Positions 9,137 through 18,720 of a stretch of DNA of 64,000 bases are shown here, one piece after another; the first letter of the stretch is position 1; every line of letters begins with the position of its first letter. The DNA lies in assembly GCA_963709555.1 (NCBI GenBank), contig CAVPWR010000003.1:310001-374000 (forward strand). The letters run 5' to 3'. Position numbers and translations under genes: made by a program. The DNA is from Sulfurisoma sp963709555 (GTDB lineage Bacteria; Pseudomonadota; Gammaproteobacteria; Burkholderiales; Rhodocyclaceae). Under the pieces are notes generated by a model. It made no database searches, had not been told where the DNA came from, and saw nothing but the letters and a program-made list of their open reading frames with translations.

Positions 9137-9655
9137 TCAGAGGGAGAGAACGAATTCTTCATACGACACTCCCTTCGCCGTCAGCAGATCAGTCAGGATT
9201 TTCGATGAGGCGCCAATGGCGTCGCGTGCGCCGGCCTGTTTCTCGGCGGCCAGCATGGTCTTGTAGAGGCCGTCGACGACCTTGATCGCCTCGGGCTTGG
9301 GTTTGCGTCGCACCGAGAGGTAGCCGATCATCCTGCCATCCAGGTCGTAAGAGGGCGTCACGTTGGCCAGTACCCAGTAGTAACTGCCGTTCTGCGCCAT
9401 GTTCTTGACATAGGCGAAGCATTCGTGCCCCGACTGGATGGTGTCCCACAGCAGCTTGAACACCGCGCGCGGCATGTCGGGGTGGCGGATGATGTTGTGC
9501 TGGGCGCCGAGCAGTTCGGCTTCGGTGTAGCCCGAGTACTCGATGAAGATGCGGTTGCCGTAGATGATGCGGCCCTTGAGGTCGGTCTTGGAGACGATGA
9601 AATCGTCCTCGCGCATGACCTTTTCCACCGTCGTGGGCGTGATGTCTCGTTTCAA
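9137..9655 (-). CDS. Aer-like PAS domain protein (stand-alone sensor)
   Basis: 172 residues. The PAS domain spans about residues 18-118 with the Aer/FAD-PAS signature (YSGYTEAELLGAQHNIIRHPDMP; NGSYYWVLANVTP). A short helical tail follows. In Aer the same PAS is fused to the receptor; here it is a separate gene 24 bases upstream of the chemoreceptor, which suggests a split redox or aerotaxis receptor. No ATG fits, so TTG 9655 is chosen: GGGAGG lies 5 bases upstream. An alternative ATG lies 13 codons in. Confidence 0.82.
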   Translation of the reverse strand: MKRDITPTTVEKVMREDDFIVSKTDLKGRIIYGNRIFIEYSGYTEAELLGAQHNIIRHPDMPRAVFKLLWDTIQSGHECFAYVKNMAQNGSYYWVLANVTPSYDLDGRMIGYLSVRRKPKPEAIKVVDGLYKTMLAAEKQAGARDAIGASSKILTDLLTAKGVSYEEFVLSL

Positions 9656-9674
9656 TGTTTCCTCCCTGGCGCCT

Positions 9675-9705
9675 CGTCTCCCAAGGGGACTCCCTTGGGG
9701 GGCGC
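9675..9705. repeat. Perfect palindrome (REP-like) between two minus-strand genes
   Basis: CCCAAGGG-GACT-CCCTTGGG is a perfect 8-bp stem with a 4-base loop, upstream of the PAS gene. A related but decayed form (CCCAAGGGGACTTCCTT) lies near 7,092-7,108, behind the HEAT gene. The pair looks like a short extragenic repeat. A terminator role is less likely because no T-run follows. Confidence 0.45.
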
Positions 9706-9758
9706 TATCGCCGTGTTCCGGCGGAATTCTAGCGGGGAAGGACGCCCGCCGCGACCGG

Positions 9759-9983
9759 TCAGGCGCTGGTGTTGATGACCGTGCCGGTCTGCTGCCCCTG
9801 CAGGTTGGTGACGGGCTGCGGCCGTTTCGGTTCTTCGGCTCGCTGCGGCTGGGGCTGCGCCTGCGGCTGTGGTTTGGGCGGGGGTTCAGGGCGCTCGGTA
9901 CGCTCGGCGCGGGCCTGCGTCTGAGTCTGCTGAGCTTGCTGGGCGGCGCTGCTGCCGACGGAAGTAATCGCATCCATGGCCAT
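9759..9983 (-). CDS. Small Gln/Pro-rich protein, unknown function
   Basis: 74 residues. A short N-terminus (MAMDAITSVGSSAAQQ) leads into a low-complexity Gln/Pro/Arg/Glu stretch and ends in GTVINTSA. The short start and the end resemble YjfB-type putative motility proteins, which end in similar V-N-x-x-A motifs (weak inference). CAGGAG lies 8 bases before ATG 9983, which decides the start. Nearest neighbours are the PAS/chemoreceptor genes, compatible with a motility link. Confidence 0.6.
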   Translation of the reverse strand: MAMDAITSVGSSAAQQAQQTQTQARAERTERPEPPPKPQPQAQPQPQRAEEPKRPQPVTNLQGQQTGTVINTSA

Positions 9984-10053
9984 GATGGTGACTCCTGCTG
10001 CTGTATGTGGCCCCATCATGCGCCTCGCCGCGCCGCCGCGCAAGTGGGTGGCG

Positions 10054-10374
10054 TCAGGATCCGGGGGCGAGCCTCAGGCCGATGTTGATCATGCTTACGT
10101 TGTGTCCGAGCAGGACCACGCTGCCGCGGCGGCGGTTGTCGCCGGTGTCGCTGTATTCGAAGGTATAGACGCGTTGCAGCATGAGGCGGCCTTCATCGTC
10201 GCGGGCCGGCTTGAGGCTGGCAATCGAAACCGTGTCGTCGAGGAGTTGCAGGCTTTCCGCAGCGCAGGCCTTGCGGGCCGCCTGGATGGCCGCGTCGCGC
10301 GCCTTCAGGCTGTCGAGCCAGAACCAGCCGAGGCCGGCCAGCAGAACGAGGCCGGCGAGCTCGAAGGCCGGCAT
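10054..10374 (-). CDS. DUF3301 family membrane-anchored protein
   Basis: 106 residues: one N-terminal transmembrane helix (LAGLVLLAGLGWFWLDSL) and a small soluble domain with the DUF3301 pattern (KARDAAIQAARKAC, then LQRVYTFEYSDTGDNRRRGSVVLLG). The function of the family is unknown. It starts 6 bases after the stop of the upstream small gene, so both are likely one transcript. Confidence 0.8.
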   Translation of the reverse strand: MPAFELAGLVLLAGLGWFWLDSLKARDAAIQAARKACAAESLQLLDDTVSIASLKPARDDEGRLMLQRVYTFEYSDTGDNRRRGSVVLLGHNVSMINIGLRLAPGS

Positions 10375-10380
10375 CGCCGA

Positions 10381-10602
10381 TCAGCGATCCGCGTTGAGGA
10401 TCAGCCTGGCCTTGCTCTGGGCTTCCGCCTTGTTGATGGCCGAAACGCGCTGGCCGAAGGCATCGCGCTCCGCGGTGCCGCGCTTGGTGGCCTCGATGCT
10501 CTTGATGCAGCGCCAGCGCTTGCCACCCTTGGTGGTGATCTGTCGCATCTCGGACTTCGGATGGTGGGTACCGCAGTGGTAACAGTAGGCAGTATCGGTC
10601 AT
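10381..10602 (-). CDS. Small CxxC protein, unknown function
   Basis: 73 residues starting MTDTAYCYHCGTHHP. The CYHCG knuckle and a later Cys (RWRCIKSIEATKRG) suggest a minimal zinc-binding or rubredoxin-like hook. The remainder is a charged helix. ATG 10602 is chosen over longer versions because AAGG precedes it at suitable spacing and conservation-like composition starts there. A promoter is visible upstream at 10,718-10,747. Confidence 0.68.
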   Translation of the reverse strand: MTDTAYCYHCGTHHPKSEMRQITTKGGKRWRCIKSIEATKRGTAERDAFGQRVSAINKAEAQSKARLILNADR

Positions 10603-10717
10603 GCGAACCTTTGCAAGGTGTGTCTGGTGCAACGTATTCGTATGGTGGGCGGTACCGGGATCGCCCCGGTGCGCCCTGCTGTGTGAAGGTGACCTCACTT
10701 ACAGCACATAAATGATA

Positions 10718-10747
10718 ATTATACAGTAAGCAATCAGCAAGCGACAA
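10718..10747 (-). promoter_or_regulatory. Sigma-70-type promoter for the small CxxC / DUF3301 pair
   Basis: On minus: TTGTCG (10,742-10,747), an 18-base spacer, then a perfect TATAAT (10,718-10,723). It is located directly behind the iron-binding protein gene and reads into the small CxxC gene. Confidence 0.55.
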
Positions 10748-10769
10748 CGTGGCGGCGGGACGGGGGCGT

Positions 10770-11777
10770 CTATCTCCAGCCGGCGCGGTCGTAGATCTTC
10801 TGGGAGGCGGCAGCGTGCTTCGCCAGAGTGGCCACGGGCAGCGCGTCGGCCTTGAACTTGCCCATGGCCTCGAGCGCGGGGTTCTTGATGGCGACCGATG
10901 CGACCGCCGGCCACTCGTTGTTGCCGTCGGCGAAGTAGCGCTGGGCGTCGTCGGAGGCGAGGTATTCGAGGAACTTCACGGCCGCTTCCTTGTGCGGCGC
11001 GGTCTTGAGCATGCCGCCGCCCGAGATGTTGATGTGGGCGCCGAAGCCCTTCTGGTTCGGCCAGACGATGGCGATCTTGTCCATCACCTTTTTGTCCTCG
11101 GGCTTGTCGGATCGCATCAGGCGGGCGAGGTAGTAGGTGTTGGAGACGGCGACGCCGCATTCGCCGGCGGCCACGGCCTTGATCTGGTCGGTGTCGCCGC
11201 CCTTGGGCGCGCGGGCAAAGTTGGCGACCACGCCTTTCGCCCATTCCTCGGCCTTCTGCTCGCCCAGGTGGGCGATCAGCGCCGACATCAGCGAGAGGTT
11301 GTAGGGGTGGCTGCCCGAGCGCATGCAGACCTTGCCCTTCATCGCCGGCTTGGCCAGGTCCTCGTAGTTCTGCACGTCGGCGGACTTGACCGTGTCCCTG
11401 TTGTGGATGATGACGCGGGCGCGGGTGGAGAAGGCGAACCAGTCGGAGTCGTTGCTGCGCAGGTTGGCGGGAATGCGCGATTCGAGGAGCTTCGACTTGA
11501 CCGGGGCGAACAGGCCGAGCTCGTCGGCCTTGGCCAGGCGCGCGGCGTCGACGGTGATGAAAATGTCGGCCGGGCTGGCTGCGCCCTCGTTCCTGATGCG
11601 CTCGAGCAGTTCGTCTTCCTTGGCCTCGATGCGGTTGATCTTGATGCCGGTCTGGCGGGTGAAGTTGGCGTAAAGCGCTTCGTCGGTCTGGTAGTGGCGG
11701 GCCGAGTAGAGGTTGAGTTCCTGGGCACCGGCGGCCGTGGCGAGCAGGGCGAGGAAGGGAGCGAGCAGTCGTTTCAT
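10770..11777 (-). CDS. fbpA: Fe(III) ABC transporter, periplasmic iron-binding protein
   Basis: 335 residues with a signal peptide cleaved after ATAAGA, then a class II binding-protein fold. Family signature: LNLYSARHYQTDEALYANFTRQTGIKIN, TYYLARL with the paired tyrosines that bind iron in FbpA/FutA proteins, and WPNQKGFGAHINISGGGM. It delivers ferric iron to an inner-membrane permease, which is not in this window. A long inverted repeat of Fur-box type immediately upstream indicates iron regulation. The permease/ATPase pair (fbpBC) is absent locally. Confidence 0.92.
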   Translation of the reverse strand: MKRLLAPFLALLATAAGAQELNLYSARHYQTDEALYANFTRQTGIKINRIEAKEDELLERIRNEGAASPADIFITVDAARLAKADELGLFAPVKSKLLESRIPANLRSNDSDWFAFSTRARVIIHNRDTVKSADVQNYEDLAKPAMKGKVCMRSGSHPYNLSLMSALIAHLGEQKAEEWAKGVVANFARAPKGGDTDQIKAVAAGECGVAVSNTYYLARLMRSDKPEDKKVMDKIAIVWPNQKGFGAHINISGGGMLKTAPHKEAAVKFLEYLASDDAQRYFADGNNEWPAVASVAIKNPALEAMGKFKADALPVATLAKHAAASQKIYDRAGWR

Positions 11778-11789
11778 GACGGTTCCTTG

Positions 11790-11827
11790 TTGAGAATGGT
11801 TCGCATACTAATGCGAATGATTCTCAA
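11790..11827 (-). promoter_or_regulatory. Fur-type inverted repeat upstream of fbpA
   Basis: Two 17-base arms, TTGAGAATCATTCGCAT and its inverse (two mismatches), are separated by 4 bases, 13 bases before the fbpA start. The GAGAATNATTCGCATTA core matches the Fur box style of Proteobacteria. Iron-responsive repression is inferred. Confidence 0.75.
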
Positions 11828-11847
11828 CTGCAAGCCTATTTTTCAAA

Positions 11848-11883
11848 ACAAAAAAAGCCAGCGCTCCAATCGGAGGGCTGGCT
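11848..11883 (-). terminator. Rho-independent terminator of the NlpC/P60 gene
   Basis: On minus: stem AGCCAGC-CCTCC, loop GATT, returning strand GGAG-CGCTGGCT, then seven T. It lies 26 bases behind the NlpC/P60 stop codon. Confidence 0.88.
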
Positions 11884-11908
11884 CGCTGGACTGATTAGCG
11901 AAGCTTTT

Positions 11909-12427
11909 TCAGCTTTCGCTGACTCGGCGGGCGCCGTTGTAGCGCTTGGCCCAGTAGCGTTCGCGCATATCCTCGATGCGCACCTTGGCGCCGGAGCGCG
12001 GCGCATGGACGAAAAGGTTGTCGCCGAGGTAGATGCCGACATGGGAGAAGGTGCGGCGCATGGTGTTGAAGAACACCAAGTCGCCCGGTTGCAGTTCGTT
12101 TTTGTCGATGACGTCGCCGGCTTTGCTGATTTCGCGCGAACTGCGCGGCAGGTAGAGGCCGAGACCTTCCTTGAATACGTGGCTGACGAAGCCGGAGCAG
12201 TCGAAGCCGGTTTCTGGGCTGCTGCCGCCGCGCTTGTAGCGGATGCCGATGAGGTCGAGCGCCTGCTCGAGCGCGTCCTGCACGTTGGTGGAGGCGCGGT
12301 CGATGAAGGTGACGGAATGCTCCGGCACCGCGATGGCCCGGCCCGCCGTTTCATCGGCATGGGCGGCAGCGGAGAACAGCAGGGCGCCGATCAGGCAGGC
12401 GGTGGCAAGTGGGTTGCGAAAAGACAT
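11909..12427 (-). CDS. Secreted NlpC/P60 peptidoglycan endopeptidase
   Basis: 172 residues: signal peptide (MSFRNPLATACLIGALLFSAAAHA), then one NlpC/P60 domain. The catalytic Cys is in ETGFDCSGFVSHVF, the His in FSHVGIYLGDNLFVHAP, and a polar third residue follows. It cuts the peptide stem of murein, typically at D-Glu-gamma-mDAP. The start at 12,427 gives a clean signal peptide; in-frame upstream starts at about 12,469 would add a long, unusual n-region. It follows the MFS gene closely and ends at a strong terminator. Confidence 0.88.
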   Translation of the reverse strand: MSFRNPLATACLIGALLFSAAAHADETAGRAIAVPEHSVTFIDRASTNVQDALEQALDLIGIRYKRGGSSPETGFDCSGFVSHVFKEGLGLYLPRSSREISKAGDVIDKNELQPGDLVFFNTMRRTFSHVGIYLGDNLFVHAPRSGAKVRIEDMRERYWAKRYNGARRVSES

Positions 12428-12474
12428 GGGCGCGGAGGATAACTGCTCGAGGCGTTTCTGTAAACCCATGATAA

Positions 12475-13659
12475 TCAAACGCTAATATTTCGGTGACGGC
12501 TCAGCAGGGCCGCCCCGCCGAACAACAGCAGGCCGATGGCGGCCGAAATAGACGCCAGCGGCAGCAGTGTGCCATCGTGGCTCATGCCGACCGCAGTGCC
12601 GGCCAGCAGCGCCGCGACTTGGGTAAGAAAGCCGAACAGGCCGGATGCGGCTCCCGCCTGTTGCGGAAAGGGGCTGGCCGAACCAGCCTGGGTGGCGGGG
12701 AAATTGATGCCGTGCGCAGCCATGGCGACGAACTGGGCGGCGAGCACCAGTGACCAGTGATGGACGCCGGCCAGTACCGCAGCGAGAAAACCGAGGCCGC
12801 CGACTAGGCCTAGCGTTGTGCCCACCGTCAGCGTCCGTTCCAGCCCGAGGTGCGCCAACAACCTCCGGCAGACCAGCGTGCCGGTGAGGTAGCCCGATAC
12901 GCCGAAGGCGAAGCAGTAGCCGTAGAACTCGGTGGGCACGCCGAGGACCCGGATCAACACGAAGCTCGACCCGGAGATGAACACGAATATCCCGGCGTAG
13001 GACAGTGAACCCGGAAGGGCGTAGGCCCAGAAGGCCTTTGATGCGGCGATGCGGCCATAAGTCCGCAGCAGCGGGCGCAGGCGAACGGCGGCCGGATTCT
13101 TGTTTTCGTTGGTTTCCCGCAGCCAGCGCCAGCTGGCGACGGCCATCAGCGTGCCGAAGGCGGTGAGCACGACGAAGGCCGCACGCCAGCCGAAACTGAC
13201 CTGCAGATAGCCGCCGGCGATGGGACCGAGAATCGGGGCCAGCGAGAGCAGCGAACTGGCCTTGGCGATCATTCGCGCACCCTCGGCGGGCGGGTAGGCG
13301 TCGCGGATGATGGCGCGGGCAACCACGACCGCGGTGCAGCAGCCGACGGCCTGGACGAAGCGCGCCGCGATCAGTGTCGGCAGGGTCGGGGCGATGCCGC
13401 AGGCGATGCTGGCCACTATGTAGACACCGAGCCCGCCGAGCAGCACCGGGCGGCGGCCGTAGCGGTCTGAGAGCGGGCCGCTGACGAGCTGGGCGCTGCC
13501 GAAGCCGATGACGAACAGGGACAGGGTCTGCTGCACCGCCGCCGGCGTGGCGTCGAAATAGCCGGTCAGGTGCGGCAGCGAGGCGAGGTAGAGGTCGGTC
13601 GACAGCGGCTGCAGCATGAGGCAGCCGGTGATCAGCAACAGCAGCGTCGTTGGCCTCAT
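12475..13659 (-). CDS. Bcr/CflA family drug-resistance MFS transporter
   Basis: About 394 residues with 12 predicted transmembrane helices. N-terminal signature LLLLITGCLMLQPLSTDLYLASLPHL is typical of the Bcr/CflA branch of MFS proton antiporters, with motif A (GPLSDRYGRRPVLLGGL) after helix 2. Substrates in this branch are drugs such as bicyclomycin or chloramphenicol, but the specificity here is unknown. ATG 13,659 or an upstream ATG at 13,674 are both possible; G-rich sequence precedes each. The stop is close to the NlpC/P60 gene. Confidence 0.87.
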   Translation of the reverse strand: MRPTTLLLLITGCLMLQPLSTDLYLASLPHLTGYFDATPAAVQQTLSLFVIGFGSAQLVSGPLSDRYGRRPVLLGGLGVYIVASIACGIAPTLPTLIAARFVQAVGCCTAVVVARAIIRDAYPPAEGARMIAKASSLLSLAPILGPIAGGYLQVSFGWRAAFVVLTAFGTLMAVASWRWLRETNENKNPAAVRLRPLLRTYGRIAASKAFWAYALPGSLSYAGIFVFISGSSFVLIRVLGVPTEFYGYCFAFGVSGYLTGTLVCRRLLAHLGLERTLTVGTTLGLVGGLGFLAAVLAGVHHWSLVLAAQFVAMAAHGINFPATQAGSASPFPQQAGAASGLFGFLTQVAALLAGTAVGMSHDGTLLPLASISAAIGLLLFGGAALLSRHRNISV

Positions 13660-13768
13660 GTGCCTTCCCCCCATTCCCCTTCCCGAAGATGGGGGTGACG
13701 GGTGTTCGCCGCTACGCGGCTCCGGGTCGTTGATTGCGCCATCCTTGGGGCGGCCCGGCGGATGGCGC

Positions 13769-14218
13769 TCAGCCGCGCTTGTTGCGCATGAGCTGGGCCT
13801 TCTCCTTTTCCCAGTCGCGCTGCTTCTCGGTGTCGCGCTTGTCGTATTCCTTCTTGCCCTTGGCCAGACCGATGGCGAGCTTGATGCGGCCCTTGGCGAA
13901 GTGCAAATCCAGCGGTATCAGGGCATAGCCGGCGCGCTCGACCTTGCCGATGAGCTTGCGGATTTCCTCGGCGTGCAGCAGCAGCTTGCGTGTTCTGACC
14001 GGATCGGGGCTGATGTGGCTGGAGGCCGTCGTCAGCGGGCTGATGTGGCAGCCGATCAGGAATACCTCGGCATTCTTGAGGATGACGTAGGCTTCCTTGA
14101 GCTGGACGCGGCCGGCGCGGATCGCCTTGACTTCCCAGCCCTGCAGGGCGAGGCCGGCTTCGAAGCGTTCCTCGATGAAGTAATCGTGGAAGGCCTTCTT
14201 GTTGTCGATGATGCTCAT
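13769..14218 (-). CDS. smpB: SsrA-binding protein
   Basis: Binds tmRNA and brings it to stalled ribosomes for trans-translation. 149 residues, with the conserved segments NKKAFHDYFIEE, LQGWEVKAIRAGRVQLKEAYV and HEEI-region variants, and the basic C-terminal tail (KEYDKRDTEKQRDWEKEKAQLMRNKRG) that enters the mRNA channel. It is divergent from ratA with 72 bases between starts, the usual order in beta- and gammaproteobacteria. Confidence 0.97.
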   Translation of the reverse strand: MSIIDNKKAFHDYFIEERFEAGLALQGWEVKAIRAGRVQLKEAYVILKNAEVFLIGCHISPLTTASSHISPDPVRTRKLLLHAEEIRKLIGKVERAGYALIPLDLHFAKGRIKLAIGLAKGKKEYDKRDTEKQRDWEKEKAQLMRNKRG

Positions 14219-14290
14219 GGGGAATGCCGGGGAGAGACTGCCCGGGGCGGCGCGCGGTAGAATCGGACAATTCTATCGCAGCCACCCGCC

Positions 14291-14722
14291 ATGGCCGTTG
14301 TCGAGAAATCCGTGCTGATCGAGCGCAGCGCCGCGCAGATGTTCGAACTCGTCGACGCCGTCGAGGACTACCCGAAGTTCCTGCCGTGGTGCGGCGGTAC
14401 CGAGTTGCTCGAGCGCAGCGACACCCGCACGGCGGCTCGCATCCACATCAACTACCACGGCATCAAGGCCCATTTCGCCACCGCCAACGACAAGGAGGCG
14501 CCGCGCCGGATGGACATCCGCCTGACCGAGGGTCCGTTCAAGCACATGGATGGCGGCTGGATATTTACGCCACTGGGCGAGACGGCGTGCAAGGTGGAGT
14601 TCAGGCTGCATTACGAGTTTTCCAGCAAACTGCTGGAGAAGGTGCTGGGACCCGTGTTCCACCGCATCACCGAGACCTTCGTCGAATCCTTCGTCAAACG
14701 GGCAAACCAGATCCATGGCTGA
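14291..14722 (+). CDS. ratA: RatA / COQ10-type START-domain protein
   Basis: 143 residues of the polyketide-cyclase/START fold, with the family start MAVVEKSVLIERSAAQMFELVDAVEDYPKFLPWCGGTE. In E. coli RatA was described as inhibiting 70S ribosome assembly. The COQ10 relatives bind ubiquinone, so either role is possible. It is followed by rnfH with an 8-base overlap. Confidence 0.9.
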   Translation: MAVVEKSVLIERSAAQMFELVDAVEDYPKFLPWCGGTELLERSDTRTAARIHINYHGIKAHFATANDKEAPRRMDIRLTEGPFKHMDGGWIFTPLGETACKVEFRLHYEFSSKLLEKVLGPVFHRITETFVESFVKRANQIHG

Positions 14723-15056
14723 ATCAACGGCAGAAAAGCGCGCTGCATCGATCAACGTCGAGGTCATCTATGCCCTGCCTGAACGGCAGGAACTGATCCA
14801 CCTTTCGCTGCCGGCGGGGGCGACGCTGCAGCAGGCCCTGGAAGTGTCAGGATTGCCGCAGAAGCATCCGGAAATCGACCCGGCCAAGGGCAAGTTCGGT
14901 ATTTTCAGCAAGCTGGCCAAGCCTGACACGGTCCTGCGCGACCGCGACCGCGTCGAGATCTACCGGCCTCTGATCGCCGATCCCAAGGAGGTGCGCAAGC
15001 AGCGCGCCGCCGAGGGCAAGGTGATGAAGAAGGGCGGCGGGACCGGCGAGGAGTAG
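14715..15056 (+). CDS. rnfH: RnfH family ubiquitin-like protein
   Basis: 113 residues, beta-grasp fold. Hallmarks: INVEVIYALPERQELIHLSLPAGATLQQAL and DRDRVEIYRPLIADPKEVRKQRA, the latter being the RnfH signature. The function is poorly defined; it is nearly always next to ratA and smpB. ATG 14,715 overlaps the ratA end by 8 bases. Confidence 0.92.
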   Translation: MAESTAEKRAASINVEVIYALPERQELIHLSLPAGATLQQALEVSGLPQKHPEIDPAKGKFGIFSKLAKPDTVLRDRDRVEIYRPLIADPKEVRKQRAAEGKVMKKGGGTGEE

Positions 15057-15058
15057 GG

Positions 15059-15526
15059 TTACTTACACCACTGCTCGACGTCCTTGCGGGCAGCATCGGT
15101 CTCGGCTTTTTTGGCGCCGCCGACCAGGGGCACTTGTTCACCCTTCTCGTTTTTCGTCAGAATGACCCCTCCAGTACCCTCGAGTTGAATTAGGCGCTTG
15201 CGAGCGTTGTCGCAGAGTTGTTGACGAGCTTCCGCCTCAGCTTGGGCCTGATCCGCGTTGTTCTTGGCGTTGGTGCCGTTGGCTCCGCCTTCGCCTTTGG
15301 CCGGGGCGGCGCCTTCCCCAGTTTTCTCCTTGGCTGCGGGCGCGGCGGGCTCTCCGCCGGTCGTCTTGCCGGACATGAGTTCGCGGGTCTGCACCTTCTT
15401 TTCCAGCGGCGGCTTGTCGGAATAAATGGTCTTGCCGCTGGCGTCCTTCCAGCTGTAGATCTGCGCGCCGGCAACGAGCGGCAGGGCGAGCAATGTGACG
15501 AGGGAAATAAGGGCGGGGGTGCGCAT
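15059..15526 (-). CDS. DUF4124 domain exported protein
   Basis: 155 residues with a signal peptide (LISLVTLLALPLVAGA), then a DUF4124 domain at the mature N-terminus (QIYSWKDASGKTIYSDKPP). An Ala/Gly/Lys/Glu-rich linker leads to a helical C-terminus with two Cys. The cell role is unknown. GAGG lies 8 bases before ATG 15,526. The gene converges on rnfH with two bases between stops and is divergent from guaB. Confidence 0.85.
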   Translation of the reverse strand: MRTPALISLVTLLALPLVAGAQIYSWKDASGKTIYSDKPPLEKKVQTRELMSGKTTGGEPAAPAAKEKTGEGAAPAKGEGGANGTNAKNNADQAQAEAEARQQLCDNARKRLIQLEGTGGVILTKNEKGEQVPLVGGAKKAETDAARKDVEQWCK

Positions 15527-15541
15527 AAGGGTGTCCTCGGT

Positions 15542-15571
15542 TTGCCTGGGCTTCGGCGACACCCGTATAAT
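15542..15571 (+). promoter_or_regulatory. guaB promoter
   Basis: TTGCCT (15,542-15,547), 18-base spacer, TATAAT (15,566-15,571), 26 bases before the guaB ATG. AAGGAAAA in front of the start serves as the ribosome site. Confidence 0.7.
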
Positions 15572-15597
15572 ACGTTTTTGGCAGAAAGGAAAACAGC

Positions 15598-17058
15598 ATG
15601 AGACTCATCCAGAAGGCGCTGACGTTTGACGACGTCCTCCTGGTTCCCGCGCATTCGGCTATCCTGCCGCGCGATGTTTCCCTGACCACCCGCCTGACTC
15701 GCAAGATTACCCTGAATCTCCCCCTCGTGTCTGCAGCCATGGACACGGTGACCGAGGCGCGCCTGGCCATCGCCCTGGCGCAGGAGGGCGGCATCGGCAT
15801 CGTCCACAAGAACCTCAATCCCAAGGCCCAGGCCGCCGAGGTGGCCAAGGTCAAGCGCTACGAGTCCGGCGTGCTCAAGGATCCGATCACCATCCCGCCG
15901 ACCATGACGGTGCGCGAGGTGATGGAGCTGACGCGCGCCCACCGCATCTCGGGCCTGCCGGTGGTCGACAACGGCAAGGTGGTCGGCATCGTCACCAACC
16001 GCGACCTGCGCTTCGAAACGCGTCTCGACGAAATCGTCGGCAAAATCATGACGCCGCGCGAGCGCCTGATAACGGTCAAGGAAGGCGCCACTACCGAGCA
16101 GGCCAAGGCCCTGATGCACCAGCATCGCCTCGAGCGTGTGCTGGTGATCAACGACGCTTTCGAACTGCGCGGCCTGATGACCGTCAAGGACATCCTCAAG
16201 TCCACCGAATACCCGTTCGCCGCCAAGGATGGCTTCGGCCACCTGCTGGTTGGCGCTGCGGTCGGCACCGGCGAGGGCACCGAGGAGCGCGTCGAGGCGC
16301 TGGCCGAGGCTGGCGTCGATGTCATCGTGGTCGATACCGCACACGGCCACTCGGAAGGCGTGCTCAAGCGCGTGCAGTGGGTCAAGAAGAACTTCCCCCA
16401 GGTCGAAGTCATCGGCGGCAACATCGCCACCGGATCCGCCGCCAAGGCCCTGGTCGATCACGGTGCCGACGCGGTCAAGGTCGGCATCGGTCCCGGTTCG
16501 ATCTGCACCACGCGCATCGTCGCCGGCGTCGGCGTGCCGCAGATCACTGCGGTCGACAACGTCGCCAAGGCGCTGGCCGACAGCGGCGTGCCGCTGATCG
16601 CCGACGGCGGCATCCGCTACTCGGGTGACATCTCCAAGGCCATCGCAGCTGGTGCGAATTGCGTGATGCTCGGCGGCCTCTTCGCCGGCACCGAGGAAGC
16701 GCCCGGCGAGACGGTGCTCTTCCAGGGGCGCTCCTACAAGTCCTATCGCGGCATGGGCAGCCTTGGCGCGATGAAGGACGGCGCGGCCGACCGCTACTTC
16801 CAGGATTCCGACGCCAACGTCGAGAAGCTGGTGCCCGAGGGCATCGAGGGTCGCGTCGCCTACAAGGGCCCGGTCACCGCGGTGATCCACCAGTTGATGG
16901 GCGGCCTGCGTTCCTCGATGGGCTACGTGGGCTGTGCCACCATCGACGAGATGCGGGCGAAGGCCGAGTTTGTCGAGATCACCTCGGCCGGCATCCGCGA
17001 GTCGCATGTCCACGACGTGCAGATCACCAAGGAAGCGCCGAACTACCACGCCGATTGA
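15598..17058 (+). CDS. guaB: IMP dehydrogenase
   Basis: Oxidises IMP to XMP with NAD, the committed step of GMP synthesis. 486 residues. The (beta/alpha)8 barrel is interrupted by two CBS domains at about 95-205 (MTVREVMELTRAHRISGLPVV). The catalytic loop Cys is in GPGSICTTRIV near residue 305, with flap RGMGSLGAM downstream. The length matches E. coli GuaB. It is followed by a terminator and then guaA, so guaA may depend on read-through or its own promoter. Confidence 0.98.
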   Translation: MRLIQKALTFDDVLLVPAHSAILPRDVSLTTRLTRKITLNLPLVSAAMDTVTEARLAIALAQEGGIGIVHKNLNPKAQAAEVAKVKRYESGVLKDPITIPPTMTVREVMELTRAHRISGLPVVDNGKVVGIVTNRDLRFETRLDEIVGKIMTPRERLITVKEGATTEQAKALMHQHRLERVLVINDAFELRGLMTVKDILKSTEYPFAAKDGFGHLLVGAAVGTGEGTEERVEALAEAGVDVIVVDTAHGHSEGVLKRVQWVKKNFPQVEVIGGNIATGSAAKALVDHGADAVKVGIGPGSICTTRIVAGVGVPQITAVDNVAKALADSGVPLIADGGIRYSGDISKAIAAGANCVMLGGLFAGTEEAPGETVLFQGRSYKSYRGMGSLGAMKDGAADRYFQDSDANVEKLVPEGIEGRVAYKGPVTAVIHQLMGGLRSSMGYVGCATIDEMRAKAEFVEITSAGIRESHVHDVQITKEAPNYHAD

Positions 17059-17083
17059 TCCTAACCAAATCGAAAGGCGGAAC

Positions 17084-17115
17084 GGCGGCCTCTAACGGCC
17101 GCCTTCTTCTTTTCT
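17084..17115 (+). terminator. Hairpin terminator between guaB and guaA
   Basis: GGCGGCC, loop TCTAAC, GGCCGCC, followed by TTCTTCTTTTC. The T-run is interrupted, so partial termination is plausible. Confidence 0.7.
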
Positions 17116-17145
17116 GAGCCGCCCTTCTTGTTTCAGGGGTTTGCC

Positions 17146-18714
<1,569 letters not shown>

Positions 18715-18720
18715 TTCGGC

